A stretch of DNA of 64,000 nucleotides, taken from Brevibacillus fortis (GTDB lineage: Bacteria; Bacillota; Bacilli; Brevibacillales; Brevibacillaceae). Below, one piece after another: positions 11,101-20,000 of this stretch (its first letter is position 1; each line of letters opens with the position of its first letter). Made by a program: the position numbers and the translations under genes. The notes under the pieces are model-generated. The model had not been told where the DNA came from and did no database searches. It saw only the letters and a program-made list of their open reading frames with translations. The stretch spans positions 221,748 through 285,747 of the forward strand of contig NZ_PXZM01000029.1 of NCBI RefSeq assembly GCF_003013395.1, read 5' to 3'.

Positions 11101-14100
11101 TGCTGCACCACAAATGGAGTCTTGCTGAAATCAACGTTCGGATTAAGTGTGTGAGAATGAAGGGACGGAACTAACCGCTTATATTTCATTTGCAGCAAAA
11201 TTTTGGTCAACCCTGCAATCCCTGCCGCACTCTCACCATGCCCGATATTTGACTTGGCCGAACCAATCGCGCAGAACTGATTCTCCTTCGTGTATTCCTG
11301 AAAAGTCTTCGTCAATCCAGCAATTTCAATAGGGTCTCCCAAGGAAGTCCCTGTACCGTGCGCCTCTATATAGCTGACCGTTCTCGGGTGAACTCCTGCC
11401 TCTTCAAAAGCCCTGCGAATCACTCTTGATTGCGCTTGAGGATTCGGAACCGTATAACCGTTCGTTTTTCCACCATGATTAATGGCGCTTCCTTTGATCA
11501 CACCATAGATGTGGTCTCCATCAGCGATTGCTCTTGCCAAAGGTTTGAGCAATACCGCTCCGACTCCTTCGCCAGGTACATATCCGTCGCCGCCTTCCCC
11601 AAAGCTTTCGCATCTTCCTTTACTGGAGGCGAACTTGCCCTGCGACAAATACAGATATTTGTTTGGATGAATAGAAACATTCACCCCACCTGCGATTGCA
11701 ACCTCACATTCACCGCGCTGCAAGCTGTGACACGCTAAATGAATCCCCGTCAACGAAGAAGAACACATGGTATCGACCGCCATGCTCGGACCGTGGAAAT
11801 TGCAAAAATAGGAGACGCGGTTAGCAATGGAAGCCGGACTTCCTGCAATCGTAAGCTCTCTGCCCAAAGCCTGTTCAGCGGACGCATAGAGCTGGTATTC
11901 CTCGTACATGACACCTACATAAACACCTACATTGCCTCCCAAGCCTTCGTGCCTGCCAAGAGAATCGCGCGTATACCCTGCATCCTCTATCGTTTCATAG
12001 ACACACTGTAAAAATAACCGCTCCTGTGGGTCCATCAGCTCTGCTTCCCGTGGGGAAATATGGAAGAACAGCGGATCAAATTGATCGACACCTTCTATGA
12101 ACCCGCCCCATTTGGAATACGATTTACCGACCTTATCCTTCGCTTCATCAAAGTACTGACTGTGGTCCCAACGGTCTTTTGGAATTTCGGTAATACAATC
12201 CTTGCCGTCGCGCAAATTTTTCCAAAAGTCATGTATATTCCGCGCTTGCGGATAGCGTCCAGAAACACCAATAATAGCAATGTCCAACGCGCCTTTTTCT
12301 CGTTGGGTCTCCATGCGCAGTGACGCGAAACGTTGAGACTTGCGTTTTTTGTTCCTACGCTCTGTCTGGGCTGTCCTCTCGTCCACAATCGTTGCTTCTG
12401 GCTCTTGCGTGAGGGGGGCTTCCGCATTTTCCCCCATCCCCAGGATGCTCATCAGCTTTTCACGATAGTTTTCAAGGAAATATCCAGTCAGTTCTTTTAT
12501 CGTTTGGTATTCAAAAAATAGCGTCTTTGGTAACGATCCAAATACCTTTTCCAGCTCCTTGGTCATCTGCATAGCCACAATGGAATCAACACCGTATTTT
12601 TCCAACGAGGCGTCTGCTTCCATTCTATTTGCTGGCAATTTGATGACGGAGGAAAGCAGCTTTTTAAAGTAATAGGTTGCATTTTCCGTATCGAATCGTT
12701 GTTCCCCGACTGCCGCCTTATCAGCGGATGGCTGGATAAAAGTATCGGCGACCTTTGACGCTCCAACTCCTAATCCAACAGATTCGCCTGCGATCTTGCG
12801 CGTAGAAAAGCCCTTCATCCGCACACGGACATTCCCGTTCTCGTCGCACAAGTCGATATCAAATTTCTCCACTTTCTCTCCAGCTTTACTGCCCTCACTG
12901 TAACGAATGAGTGCCCACATGGAAGCGGAGCATGCGCCTACGATCTCCAATTCCTCAAGTGCAAAGGGAAGGATCAGCCCAAAATCTCCAGTTTCCATCA
13001 TCAAGCCTATTGAGGATTGTAAAGCTGCGTCGAGCAAGCTCGGATGCAGTTCAAACTGTTCTTGGGTCTTCACCACGGAAGAAGGCAGAGACAGCTTCGC
13101 CAACACCTGACCTTGACCGATCAAAATTTGCTCAATCCCACGATGTGCAAGCCCATAGTCGACACCCATCTTTTTGAAAACATCGTAGCATTGTTCAGCG
13201 CTGAGTGTGCTTACGTTGCACTGTTCCTGCACGGAGGTGAGATCAAAAGCTGGAATATCTTGAATGGAACACAACACGGCACTTCCCTGGCTGTGTACAA
13301 TTTCCGTCGCTTGATTCTGGTCTTGCATGCTATCGCTGTAAATTTCGTAAACAATCTCACCATTAGCCTCAGGATAGAGCTCAATATGTGTCTGAACAGG
13401 CTCTGACCCAACAACCAAAGGTTGAGTCCAGACCACATTTTTGAAACGAAGCCCTTCGAATTCTTGCCCAGAATCCATGACTCCCGTCGCCAGCTTTATC
13501 GCTGCCCGTGCCATCTCCACATAAGCCGCACTTGGCAAGACTCGTTGTCCCTTGATGACATGGTCACGCAGGAAAAACTCCTGTCCCGTAAAGGTGGAGC
13601 TAAACCGCTGCTCCATGAAATCGGATGTATTTTGGTGCAAGAAAGGATGAATCGACCCCACCCCTACGCTGATGCTAGCAGACTTGGCTTCGATCCAATA
13701 AGATTCCTTGGCAAATGGATACGTCGGCAAACTGATACGGCTAGGTTGCGCTTCTTGATAAAGCTTGTTCCAATCGATATGTAAGCCCTTCACCCACAGG
13801 TCGAGAAGCTTGCTGTATTTACCGCGTTCCATCCATCTCGCTATCGTTTCTTCTAATTCATCATCGGACGTCAAAATATCCAGCATTTCCTGATTTCGGT
13901 TTACCTGACCAAGGTACAAATCAGCAATATGCTCTTGCCCTTCTACATAGGCTGTTAACTTTTGTTCCAGCTCCTTCACAGAGCCTGCCAGGACAGCCAG
14001 ACGCTCTTCCATGGCTACACGTCCTACCTGTAGCGTGTACGCTACATCGGCTAAGCTCGCATCAGATAAGGAGTGTTCCTGGATAAAAGCTAACAACTGC

Positions 14101-17090
14101 TGTGCTTTCTCATATAACCTCTCCGCATTCTTTGCTGACAAAACAATAATAGCTGGGTTCTGAGGTGTGATCTTCAAACTAGATTGCTGTTTGACTTCAG
14201 GAATATATTCTTCAATAATCACATGGGCATTGCTTCCACCTGCACCAAACGAGGAAATCCCTGCAATTCGTGGATATTCATTTGGTGTGCCATTGATCTC
14301 AACGATCGGCCGTTTCCATTCCGCCAACTCTTGCTGAACCACAAACGGAGTCTTGCTGAAATCAATATTGGGATTTAGTGTGCGCGAATGTAAGGAAGGT
14401 ACTAATTGCGAGTGCTTCAGCTGCAATAATATTTTCGTTACGCCAGCAATTCCTGCCGCACTCTCACAATGTCCGATATTGGACTTGGCCGATCCCAATG
14501 CGCAAAACTGTTTGTCCTGTGTGTCTTTTTCAAAGGCGCGAGTAAGTCCAGCCACCTCGATCGGGTCTCCAAGCTCCGTCCCTGTTCCGTGTGCTTCCAG
14601 ATAACTAACCGTTCTTGCATGTACCTTGGCACGTTGTAAGGCATCCGCCACTAACTGCGCCTGCGCCTGCGGATTAGGGACGGTATAGCCATTCGTTTTC
14701 CCACCGGTATTCATCATACTTCCTTTGATGACTCCGTAAATATGGTCACCATCGGCTATCGCCTTATCCAAAGGCTTCAAGACGATAGCGCCTACTCCCT
14801 CTCCATCCACAAAGCCGTCCGCTTGATCGCCGAAAGACTTGCATTGATTCGTAGGAGAGAGCATCGTCAAGGCTGACAATTTCATATAGTGGATGGGATC
14901 GACAATGAGATTGACTCCCCCTGCGATTGCACACTCGCTTGTACCGCTGTACAAGCTTTCCAAGGCTAAATGAATCGCTGTTAAAGAAGCGGAGCAAGCG
15001 GTATCCACCGCCACGCTTGGACCTTGAAAGTTTAATAGATAAGAGAGTCGATTCGCGATCGACCAATAAGTGGCTCCCGTCGAATAATGGCCATTCATCA
15101 CACCGACAAAAACGCCTACTTTTCTGCTTTCACACAGAGTTGTAGGCGTATATCCAGCGTCCTCGATACTTGCATATGCTTCTTGTAAAAATAACCGTTC
15201 TTGCGGGTCCATCTCCTCGGCTTCTTTTGGAGAGATTTGAAAAAATAAGGGATCGAATTTATCAATATCATCGATAAATCCGCCCCATTTTGTATAAATA
15301 GAATCCTGTTTGCCTTTTTCCTCGTCAAAATAGTTCTTCCAATCCCAGCGATCCGGAGGGATTTCAGAAATGCAATTTTTCCCCTCTTTTAAACGATTCC
15401 AGAATTCATCCACATTTTTCGCTTGGGGATAACGCCCGGAAAGACCGATGATCGCCACATCCCGAACCACAGATGAAGCCGAAATGGATTCCTTGCTTTC
15501 TTGTTCGCGAACGGATAAAAAGCGTCGCGCTTTTCTCACAGGAAGATCGGTGTACTCCGATGAAGTAGAGACGGTCATTTCTTCATTCTCTATCTCATTC
15601 TGGTATGCTTCGTCAACTGCTTCCTGTACTTCTAATCCTATTACCTTGATCAATGCTTCCTTTTGCGTCTCTATGAGATACTCTACCAAAGCATCAATTG
15701 TTTGATATTCGAAAAATATTGTACTGCTCATATTTGCAAAATCTTTGCGAAGCGAATTGGTCAATTGCACAACCAGAATAGAATCAATCCCATATTGCTC
15801 TAATGAGGCAGATGATTTAATTTGATGGGTCGGTATTCTAAGCGTTTCGCCAATTAGCCTTTTTATATAAGCCGTACTTTTTTCCCGAAGCAATGCCTCA
15901 ATAACTTTGCCTGTCTTTTTCGCTGGTGTTGTGCGTTTTTTGAGTGGCATCGCCTTCAACTTTGAGGCTTGCTTTTTTACAGGCGAATAGGCAACGGTAA
16001 CCGCCGACTGCTTCTGTTGGCTGCTGCGACGAATAACCCCATCGCTCTCTGCAACAATAATCTGTTGGCATAAATCCAAGTGCTCTTCTGCTGGTAAGAA
16101 AACAGATTGGTATCCCGCCTTTTTCAACACCTTTTGCCATGTTTCAACCGTTAACAAAGGGCAGCCGGGAATACGCCATTCTGGATCATCATAGCGCCAC
16201 CAGCCATCCAGCAAGCCAAATGTCAAGTGAGCAAACAAGGTATTGCTGGTCAACTCATTCAGAAGAAGCAAGCCATTTTTCTGTAAAGCTGTTTTGGCGT
16301 GGAGCAAGGTTTGGCTAATATTTTTAGTAGCATGCAGTACATTTGTTGCAATCACCAAATCATAGGCGCCCGCAGCGATCCCCTGATTCTCAACAGGCTT
16401 TTCCACGTTAAAAATCCGATACGTGAGATATGGATTTTCGGCTCCATATTCTTTTTCGGCGTGGAGTAAAAAGGCTTGCGAGATATCCGTATAACAATAT
16501 TCCTCGATATGCTTCTGAAAAGATTGTAGCCTTGGCAGTACGATCGCACTGGTTCCACCTGTACCTGCCCCGATTTCCAAAATTCGAATCCGTGCAGAAG
16601 CATCTTGCTTCGTACGCTGCTTCACATAGGTAACAATGGTATTGGCGAGCACTTCGTTAAAGTAATCCGCAACCTCGTTGTGTTTATAAATCCCTTCTAC
16701 CAATTCCATCGAGGAATTCGGGAACATGATCTCAGTAGCTGGAATCTTTCCCATTAGAATATCGGGCAGTACACGCATGGTTGCCTCTACTAGAATCACC
16801 TGAGCTTTTCTGTTAGGGTCACTGAGCCATACTCGTTTTTCTTCCTCCCATTTTTTCCATGCTGTATCGAGATCGATAGGGGTGGTATCGTTTGCGATGA
16901 GGAAATCTCCATCGCATGCAAGGTAATGGTTTTGTACGAGAACGGCTATACTTTCTTCCAGCCATTTGCCATACCTGTCATGCAGTTTGCCTTTTAACTC
17001 TGCTATCGTCTGTCTTTTTACCGTAAACAGCCCGATAGACTGTAATTGACCATAGAGTAGTTCACTGAGAAGCTTATCCATCGTATTCAT
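5142..17090 (-). CDS. trans-AT polyketide synthase, MT-ACP-KS-DH-ACP-KS-DH-KR-ACP*-ACP-KS0-ACP
   Basis: Modular PKS of 3982 aa with no AT domains. Domains: C-methyltransferase 1-370 (EIGAGTGGTS near 177); ACP with GIDS near 435; KS about 543-960 (Cys near 697, HGTGT, NIGH); DH about 1147-1400 (HVIKGQRVLP; D-A-A-L-Q); ACP GVDS near 1502; KS about 1605-2037 (Cys near 1773, HGTGT); DH about 2233-2480; KR with GGAGGLG near 2722 and QADYA near 2857; ACP with GFDQ at 3007, lacking the phosphopantetheine serine; ACP GIDS near 3115; KS about 3213-3630 with Cys near 3382 but A-A-N-G-S in place of HGTGT, so probably non-elongating; ACP GMDS near 3883; C-terminal docking helix. It starts in the middle of a module, the KS-DH-KR part being at the end of the upstream protein. 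The ATG overlaps the upstream TGA (ATGA) with GGAGG 7 bases upstream. Confidence 0.96.
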   Translation of the reverse strand: MNTMDKLLSELLYGQLQSIGLFTVKRQTIAELKGKLHDRYGKWLEESIAVLVQNHYLACDGDFLIANDTTPIDLDTAWKKWEEEKRVWLSDPNRKAQVILVEATMRVLPDILMGKIPATEIMFPNSSMELVEGIYKHNEVADYFNEVLANTIVTYVKQRTKQDASARIRILEIGAGTGGTSAIVLPRLQSFQKHIEEYCYTDISQAFLLHAEKEYGAENPYLTYRIFNVEKPVENQGIAAGAYDLVIATNVLHATKNISQTLLHAKTALQKNGLLLLNELTSNTLFAHLTFGLLDGWWRYDDPEWRIPGCPLLTVETWQKVLKKAGYQSVFLPAEEHLDLCQQIIVAESDGVIRRSSQQKQSAVTVAYSPVKKQASKLKAMPLKKRTTPAKKTGKVIEALLREKSTAYIKRLIGETLRIPTHQIKSSASLEQYGIDSILVVQLTNSLRKDFANMSSTIFFEYQTIDALVEYLIETQKEALIKVIGLEVQEAVDEAYQNEIENEEMTVSTSSEYTDLPVRKARRFLSVREQESKESISASSVVRDVAIIGLSGRYPQAKNVDEFWNRLKEGKNCISEIPPDRWDWKNYFDEEKGKQDSIYTKWGGFIDDIDKFDPLFFQISPKEAEEMDPQERLFLQEAYASIEDAGYTPTTLCESRKVGVFVGVMNGHYSTGATYWSIANRLSYLLNFQGPSVAVDTACSASLTAIHLALESLYSGTSECAIAGGVNLIVDPIHYMKLSALTMLSPTNQCKSFGDQADGFVDGEGVGAIVLKPLDKAIADGDHIYGVIKGSMMNTGGKTNGYTVPNPQAQAQLVADALQRAKVHARTVSYLEAHGTGTELGDPIEVAGLTRAFEKDTQDKQFCALGSAKSNIGHCESAAGIAGVTKILLQLKHSQLVPSLHSRTLNPNIDFSKTPFVVQQELAEWKRPIVEINGTPNEYPRIAGISSFGAGGSNAHVIIEEYIPEVKQQSSLKITPQNPAIIVLSAKNAERLYEKAQQLLAFIQEHSLSDASLADVAYTLQVGRVAMEERLAVLAGSVKELEQKLTAYVEGQEHIADLYLGQVNRNQEMLDILTSDDELEETIARWMERGKYSKLLDLWVKGLHIDWNKLYQEAQPSRISLPTYPFAKESYWIEAKSASISVGVGSIHPFLHQNTSDFMEQRFSSTFTGQEFFLRDHVIKGQRVLPSAAYVEMARAAIKLATGVMDSGQEFEGLRFKNVVWTQPLVVGSEPVQTHIELYPEANGEIVYEIYSDSMQDQNQATEIVHSQGSAVLCSIQDIPAFDLTSVQEQCNVSTLSAEQCYDVFKKMGVDYGLAHRGIEQILIGQGQVLAKLSLPSSVVKTQEQFELHPSLLDAALQSSIGLMMETGDFGLILPFALEELEIVGACSASMWALIRYSEGSKAGEKVEKFDIDLCDENGNVRVRMKGFSTRKIAGESVGLGVGASKVADTFIQPSADKAAVGEQRFDTENATYYFKKLLSSVIKLPANRMEADASLEKYGVDSIVAMQMTKELEKVFGSLPKTLFFEYQTIKELTGYFLENYREKLMSILGMGENAEAPLTQEPEATIVDERTAQTERRNKKRKSQRFASLRMETQREKGALDIAIIGVSGRYPQARNIHDFWKNLRDGKDCITEIPKDRWDHSQYFDEAKDKVGKSYSKWGGFIEGVDQFDPLFFHISPREAELMDPQERLFLQCVYETIEDAGYTRDSLGRHEGLGGNVGVYVGVMYEEYQLYASAEQALGRELTIAGSPASIANRVSYFCNFHGPSMAVDTMCSSSLTGIHLACHSLQRGECEVAIAGGVNVSIHPNKYLYLSQGKFASSKGRCESFGEGGDGYVPGEGVGAVLLKPLARAIADGDHIYGVIKGSAINHGGKTNGYTVPNPQAQSRVIRRAFEEAGVHPRTVSYIEAHGTGTSLGDPIEIAGLTKTFQEYTKENQFCAIGSAKSNIGHGESAAGIAGLTKILLQMKYKRLVPSLHSHTLNPNVDFSKTPFVVQQELAEWKRPVIEINGVSREHARIAGLSSFGAGGANAHLVIEEYIEEGHRQQISISEKNPAVIVLSAKNKDRLREQVQRLSSAIREQMLSDNDLTEIAYTLQVGREAMEERFAVIVKSISELEAKLTNYLEDEDDIQDLFTGQVKRNKETMDVFAADEDLQQAIDTWITKGKYAKILQMWVQGLIFNWNKLYGDTKPRRISLPAYPFTRERYWLPKMESQAIGLIAAGALATVHPLLHQNTSTLSEQRHSSTFTGQEFFLRDHVVKGQKVLPGVAYLEMARVAVDLAAGVLPDNQTAIQLKNIVWAKPVIVEEAPIQVHTGLYPEENGEIAFEIYSQSREAQESLVVHSQGRAVLLSAMEAPMLDLSAIQAQCTASSYSASQCYETFHAIGLEYGPSHQGIEKLFVGSDQVLAKLSLPSSVTDTAGKFVLHPSIMDAALQASLGFIMGASDLQPSLPFTLEQLNIYSDSTTAVWALVRYSTDNAATQKVQKLDIDLCDEQGEICVSMKGFTTRVLEGEKSAGVVQGSKGTGESGKITSTLMLQPVWIEQATPRETKAPEYEQHVVMLCEPGKISLESSQSEINGVRFLVLYSDQQGIAERFQAYAAQVFEEIKVLLQAKPKGKVLIQIVAPLRAEQRLFAGIAGLLKTAQIENPKVIGQLIEIDSIEDSEGLVEKLKANSLCPTDRQIRYQSGKRYIAGWSEVAAPQHEASMPWKDNGIYLITGGAGGLGLIFAEDMAEKAHGITLILTGRSALSEAKQAKLRKLTDNGARIEYRQVDVTQKQAVEDLIHSIQTEFGDLHGIIHSAGVTRDNFILRKTQEEVQAVLAPKVAGLVHLDEATKGLNLDFFVLFSSAAGSLGNMGQADYATANAFMDNYSAYRNEQIALGERQGQTLSINWPLWKEGGMQVDEETEKRLWDDLGMVAMQTPSGINCLYRGLASGLDHLMVMEGDLVRMKQQLMGASVPSLTPPAHSNSLQSEVQASLLKMFADLLKVDREDIDIRAELHEYGFDQIKLTEFTNKLNQAYELELTPTELVEYPTLFAVSQYLIDAYQDRLKQQFQPAESASTSAKTEKAQPVSVAQQDGLRAKVREFLKKEISGVIKLPAYKIDEDAPLEKYGIDSVMAMQLTNQLEKAFGSLSKTLFYEYQNIEELTGYLLAHHRDKIIGIMGAGKTAETSAVENVANEPATADSITEHRRRFSRFVTREQANKQTAADRDIAIIGISGRYPHASNVQEFWNNLRDGKDCITEIPQERWDHSLYFDEARNSQGKAYSKWGGFIDGVDQFDPLFFQISPREAEMMDPQERLFLETVWNLLEEAGYTREVLQRQYDNRVGVYVGAMYQPYHAFDTDMEKGSIISLSSYHSIANRVSYFFNLQGPSMAIDTACSSSAIAIYHACESLIKGESSLAIAGGVNVSIHPKKYLGLSQAQMIGSHADSRSFGDGDGYLPAEGVGAVLLKPLAKAIEDGDSILAVIKSAATNHGGRTNGFSVPNPNAQAQLMDENFARAGIDPRTVSYVEAAANGSLLGDPIELKALTNAFSKQTDDVQFCAIGSVKSNIGHAEAASGISQLTKVILQLQHQELVPSIKAEPLNPHLDFVETPFYLQKDRQKWSRPVVRINGEEREVPRRAAISSFGAGGSNAHLILEEYMPAQTEMKSISSATSPQIVVFSAKNAERLRAVAEQMLAFAKQQAFALADFAYTLQVKREAMECRLAMVVRDREELIHGLQAYLEALEQGSEPNTWMPIYTGDLEEDQAGVRNLLAGKVGDTVLQVLLAENNLEKLALHWTQGGKIPWESLHAQERRMISLPTYPFARDRYWLSSSEGQEEQLGTESIRQPMEKETLAIDINPDSPTEENIQRDMAQFLSRELHLSEGQIKINKYFLDYGMDSIMVTKLIRHLEQRWNIKIRGREVLENPTMKSLAHLLALKIKELSQKEIASTTDVETTSQASGERTENLAVDMLQKFKEGQLSLEEIEQLIDKGGII

Positions 17091-20000
17091 TTATAAGCCT
17101 CCATTTCAGATTGTCTGCGTTGTGACGAAAACTCTAGTTTGGGCATATCATTCTTTACACTTTCGATTTGTGATACCAGTTTTTCTGGATAGATGTGAAT
17201 CGATTTATCCGGATTTACCTTGAGCATGGCCTGTGATTTCGTTGTTTTCACCAACGCGACTTGATTCATCGGTCCAGCAAGCAGGTTTTCCAAAGCCACC
17301 ATCGCTTCGCGAGGTTCAATGGAACCTAATCCTGCCTGTGCCATCCTCTCCTGATAATCCTTGGAAGCAACAATTCCTACGTTCGCCCAGTATCCCCAAT
17401 TCATAACCTTCACAGCACTGAGGCTATGTAACGAAAGTTGATGCGCGAATATATCTTTAAACGTACAACCTGATGCATAATTGCTCTGTCCCGGCGACTT
17501 GGTAAATGAGTTGATCGATGAGAAGAACATGACAAAATCCAACGGCTCCCGATCAAATACTTGCGCAATCCGCACGCTGACATCTACCTTTGCCGAAAGC
17601 CCGGCACGGAAGCGCTCTTCATCCATATTCGCGAGACTTTTATCTAGCAGGACAATCGCGGAATGAATGACTCCGTTCACTTGTTTATACCGCTTTTTGA
17701 TCTCTTCATAGGCAAAATACAAGGACTTGCGATTCGTCGCATCTGCCGCAATATAGACAGGAGCAGGTCCGAGCTTAGAAAGTCGATCCACTTTGGCTTG
17801 AATCGCTGTATCCTTTTCTCTGCGACCTATCCAAATGATTTGCGCTTGATACGTGCTGATCATGTATTCGCTCCAGACTTCGCCAATACCGCCAGCGCCA
17901 CCAATCACAACATAGACTCCACCCTGTCTATAGGAAGCCTGCTCCCATTGCGGATGACGCAATGGAATTAATTCCTGACGATACCATTTCCCTCCGCGAT
18001 AAACCGATGCATTCCCCTCGACATCTGCCGGAAGTGTGAAAACCTCCTCCATTGGCCAAGCACGACCAGCTTCCAGATCAACAAGTCGGATACGCCAGTT
18101 TGCGTATTCTTTTGCCATCGAACCGACTAATCCGTAAAGACTGGCATGAATAGGGTTGACCGCATCGTTTTGATGAATCGGCTGGGTCTGGAAGGTTACG
18201 AGACTCCATCCTACTTCCTTGGTATCGTAGCCCAGCTTGAGCAGGGCTTTTAGCAAGCGAAACACATGAAATACACCGCGCTCCTGCTCGATGATGAGTG
18301 CCTCTTCTGCAAGGTATTCCAAATCAATCCATGGCGCAATCCAGATGATATGATCGATCGAACCAAACAGCTCCAGCTTACTTGCTATATCATCAATACT
18401 TTCTGCCGGCGTAATCTCCATAACAGATGCCCCAGGATAGCGTTGTTGAACAAGGCTTCGGTTCTCGTCATCTGCACAAACAAGCAAAATATGATCGTTT
18501 GCAAGTGGAGTTGCCAAACCACGGTCCATCACAACCTCTTCCCATACAGGGCTGAGCAGCATGGTTCCAATCAGCGATTCGCTGGAGGTCTCGACTGGCG
18601 CATTCGTTGCGGTACGATCTGTTTGAATCTCTCTTTCCAGTACACGAGATGTGAATCCCTTCATCCGTACACAAATCGTTCCTGTGTCGTCGCATAGATC
18701 CATATCGTATTTTTCTACCTTATCCCCTGCCTGGCTGCCCTCGCTGTAACGAACGTATGCCCACATCTCAGAGGTACACGGACTGATGATTTCCATCTCC
18801 TCCAGGGCAAAAGGCATCACTGGCTTGCGTTTTGCTATACTATCCGACGACATCACGTCGCGGGAAGAGAGCGTCAACTCCACAGATGCCTGCAAAGCTG
18901 AATCCATCAGACTTGGATGCAAGACATACTGATCCTCTGAGCCTTTGACCGATAACGGTAGAACAAGCTTTGCCAAGACTTGTCCAGACCCGACATATAC
19001 TTTATCTATTCCTTTATGTCCGAATCCATAATCAATCTGGATCGCTTTGAAGAACTCATAAAATTCCTCGGATGAAATCACCTGCTCGCTGCACTGCTCC
19101 TGTAAAACGGGCAAATCAAGCATTTGCAACTCCGAAAGTGGAGAAAGCACAGCATTTCCTTGACTGTGTACCACGATCTCGGCATCACTGCTCTCTGTCT
19201 CGCTATAGATTTGGTAAGATACCTCACCATCTTCTTCGAGTACGAGACCCGTATGTACCTGAACAGGCTGATCGCCTACAACAATCGGACGAGCCCATAC
19301 GACATTCTGTAATTTTATCGCCGTATCCCCGTGGACGTTCTCTCCTACAGCGTGCTCCATCGCGGTTCTTGCCATCTCAAGATAGGCAACTCCCGGCAAC
19401 ACCCGCTGCCCTTTGACTACGTGATCTGCCAAGAAAAACTCTTTTCCCGTGAAAGTGGAGCTAAACCGTTGCTCGGAAAAAGTAGAAGTGTTTTGATGCA
19501 GCATGGGATGGATCACGGACGCTGTGGTGGCATTTGCCATTACCCTTGCATTTGTTTCACTCTCAAGTACCCAATGGCGTTCCTTGGCAAAAGGATACGT
19601 GGGAAGTGAAATACGAGAATACTGATCGTTCGCAAACAGCTTGTCATAATCTAATCCATATCCCTGCACAAACAATTCCGCGATCACAGACAACTGTTCC
19701 AAATATTCACTCGCCTGACTCGTCACATGCAGATTCTCGATGCTTTGATTTCCGTAACGTTTCAGTGCGGTTTGCTCACGATGGTCCTTTTCATTTAACT
19801 CGGAAACAAAAGCCTGCGATGCTTTTCCTGTTTCCAGCCACTTTTTCAAAAGCTGAACGAGCTCGGCTTTATTCTGAACAATGCAAGAGAAGCGGTGATG
19901 GAAATGCTTTCTGCCTACTAACAGCGTATAGCTGATATTTCCACAATCCGTCTCCGGTGCTTTTTCACAAAACGAAAGCAATTGGGCAACCTGCTGACGT

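Noticed and set aside
9800..19500. Repeated segments that could look like a repeat array
   Set aside because: They are homologous DH and KS segments spaced by module length, not a CRISPR or tandem array. No CRISPR-like repeat/spacer pattern was seen in the window.
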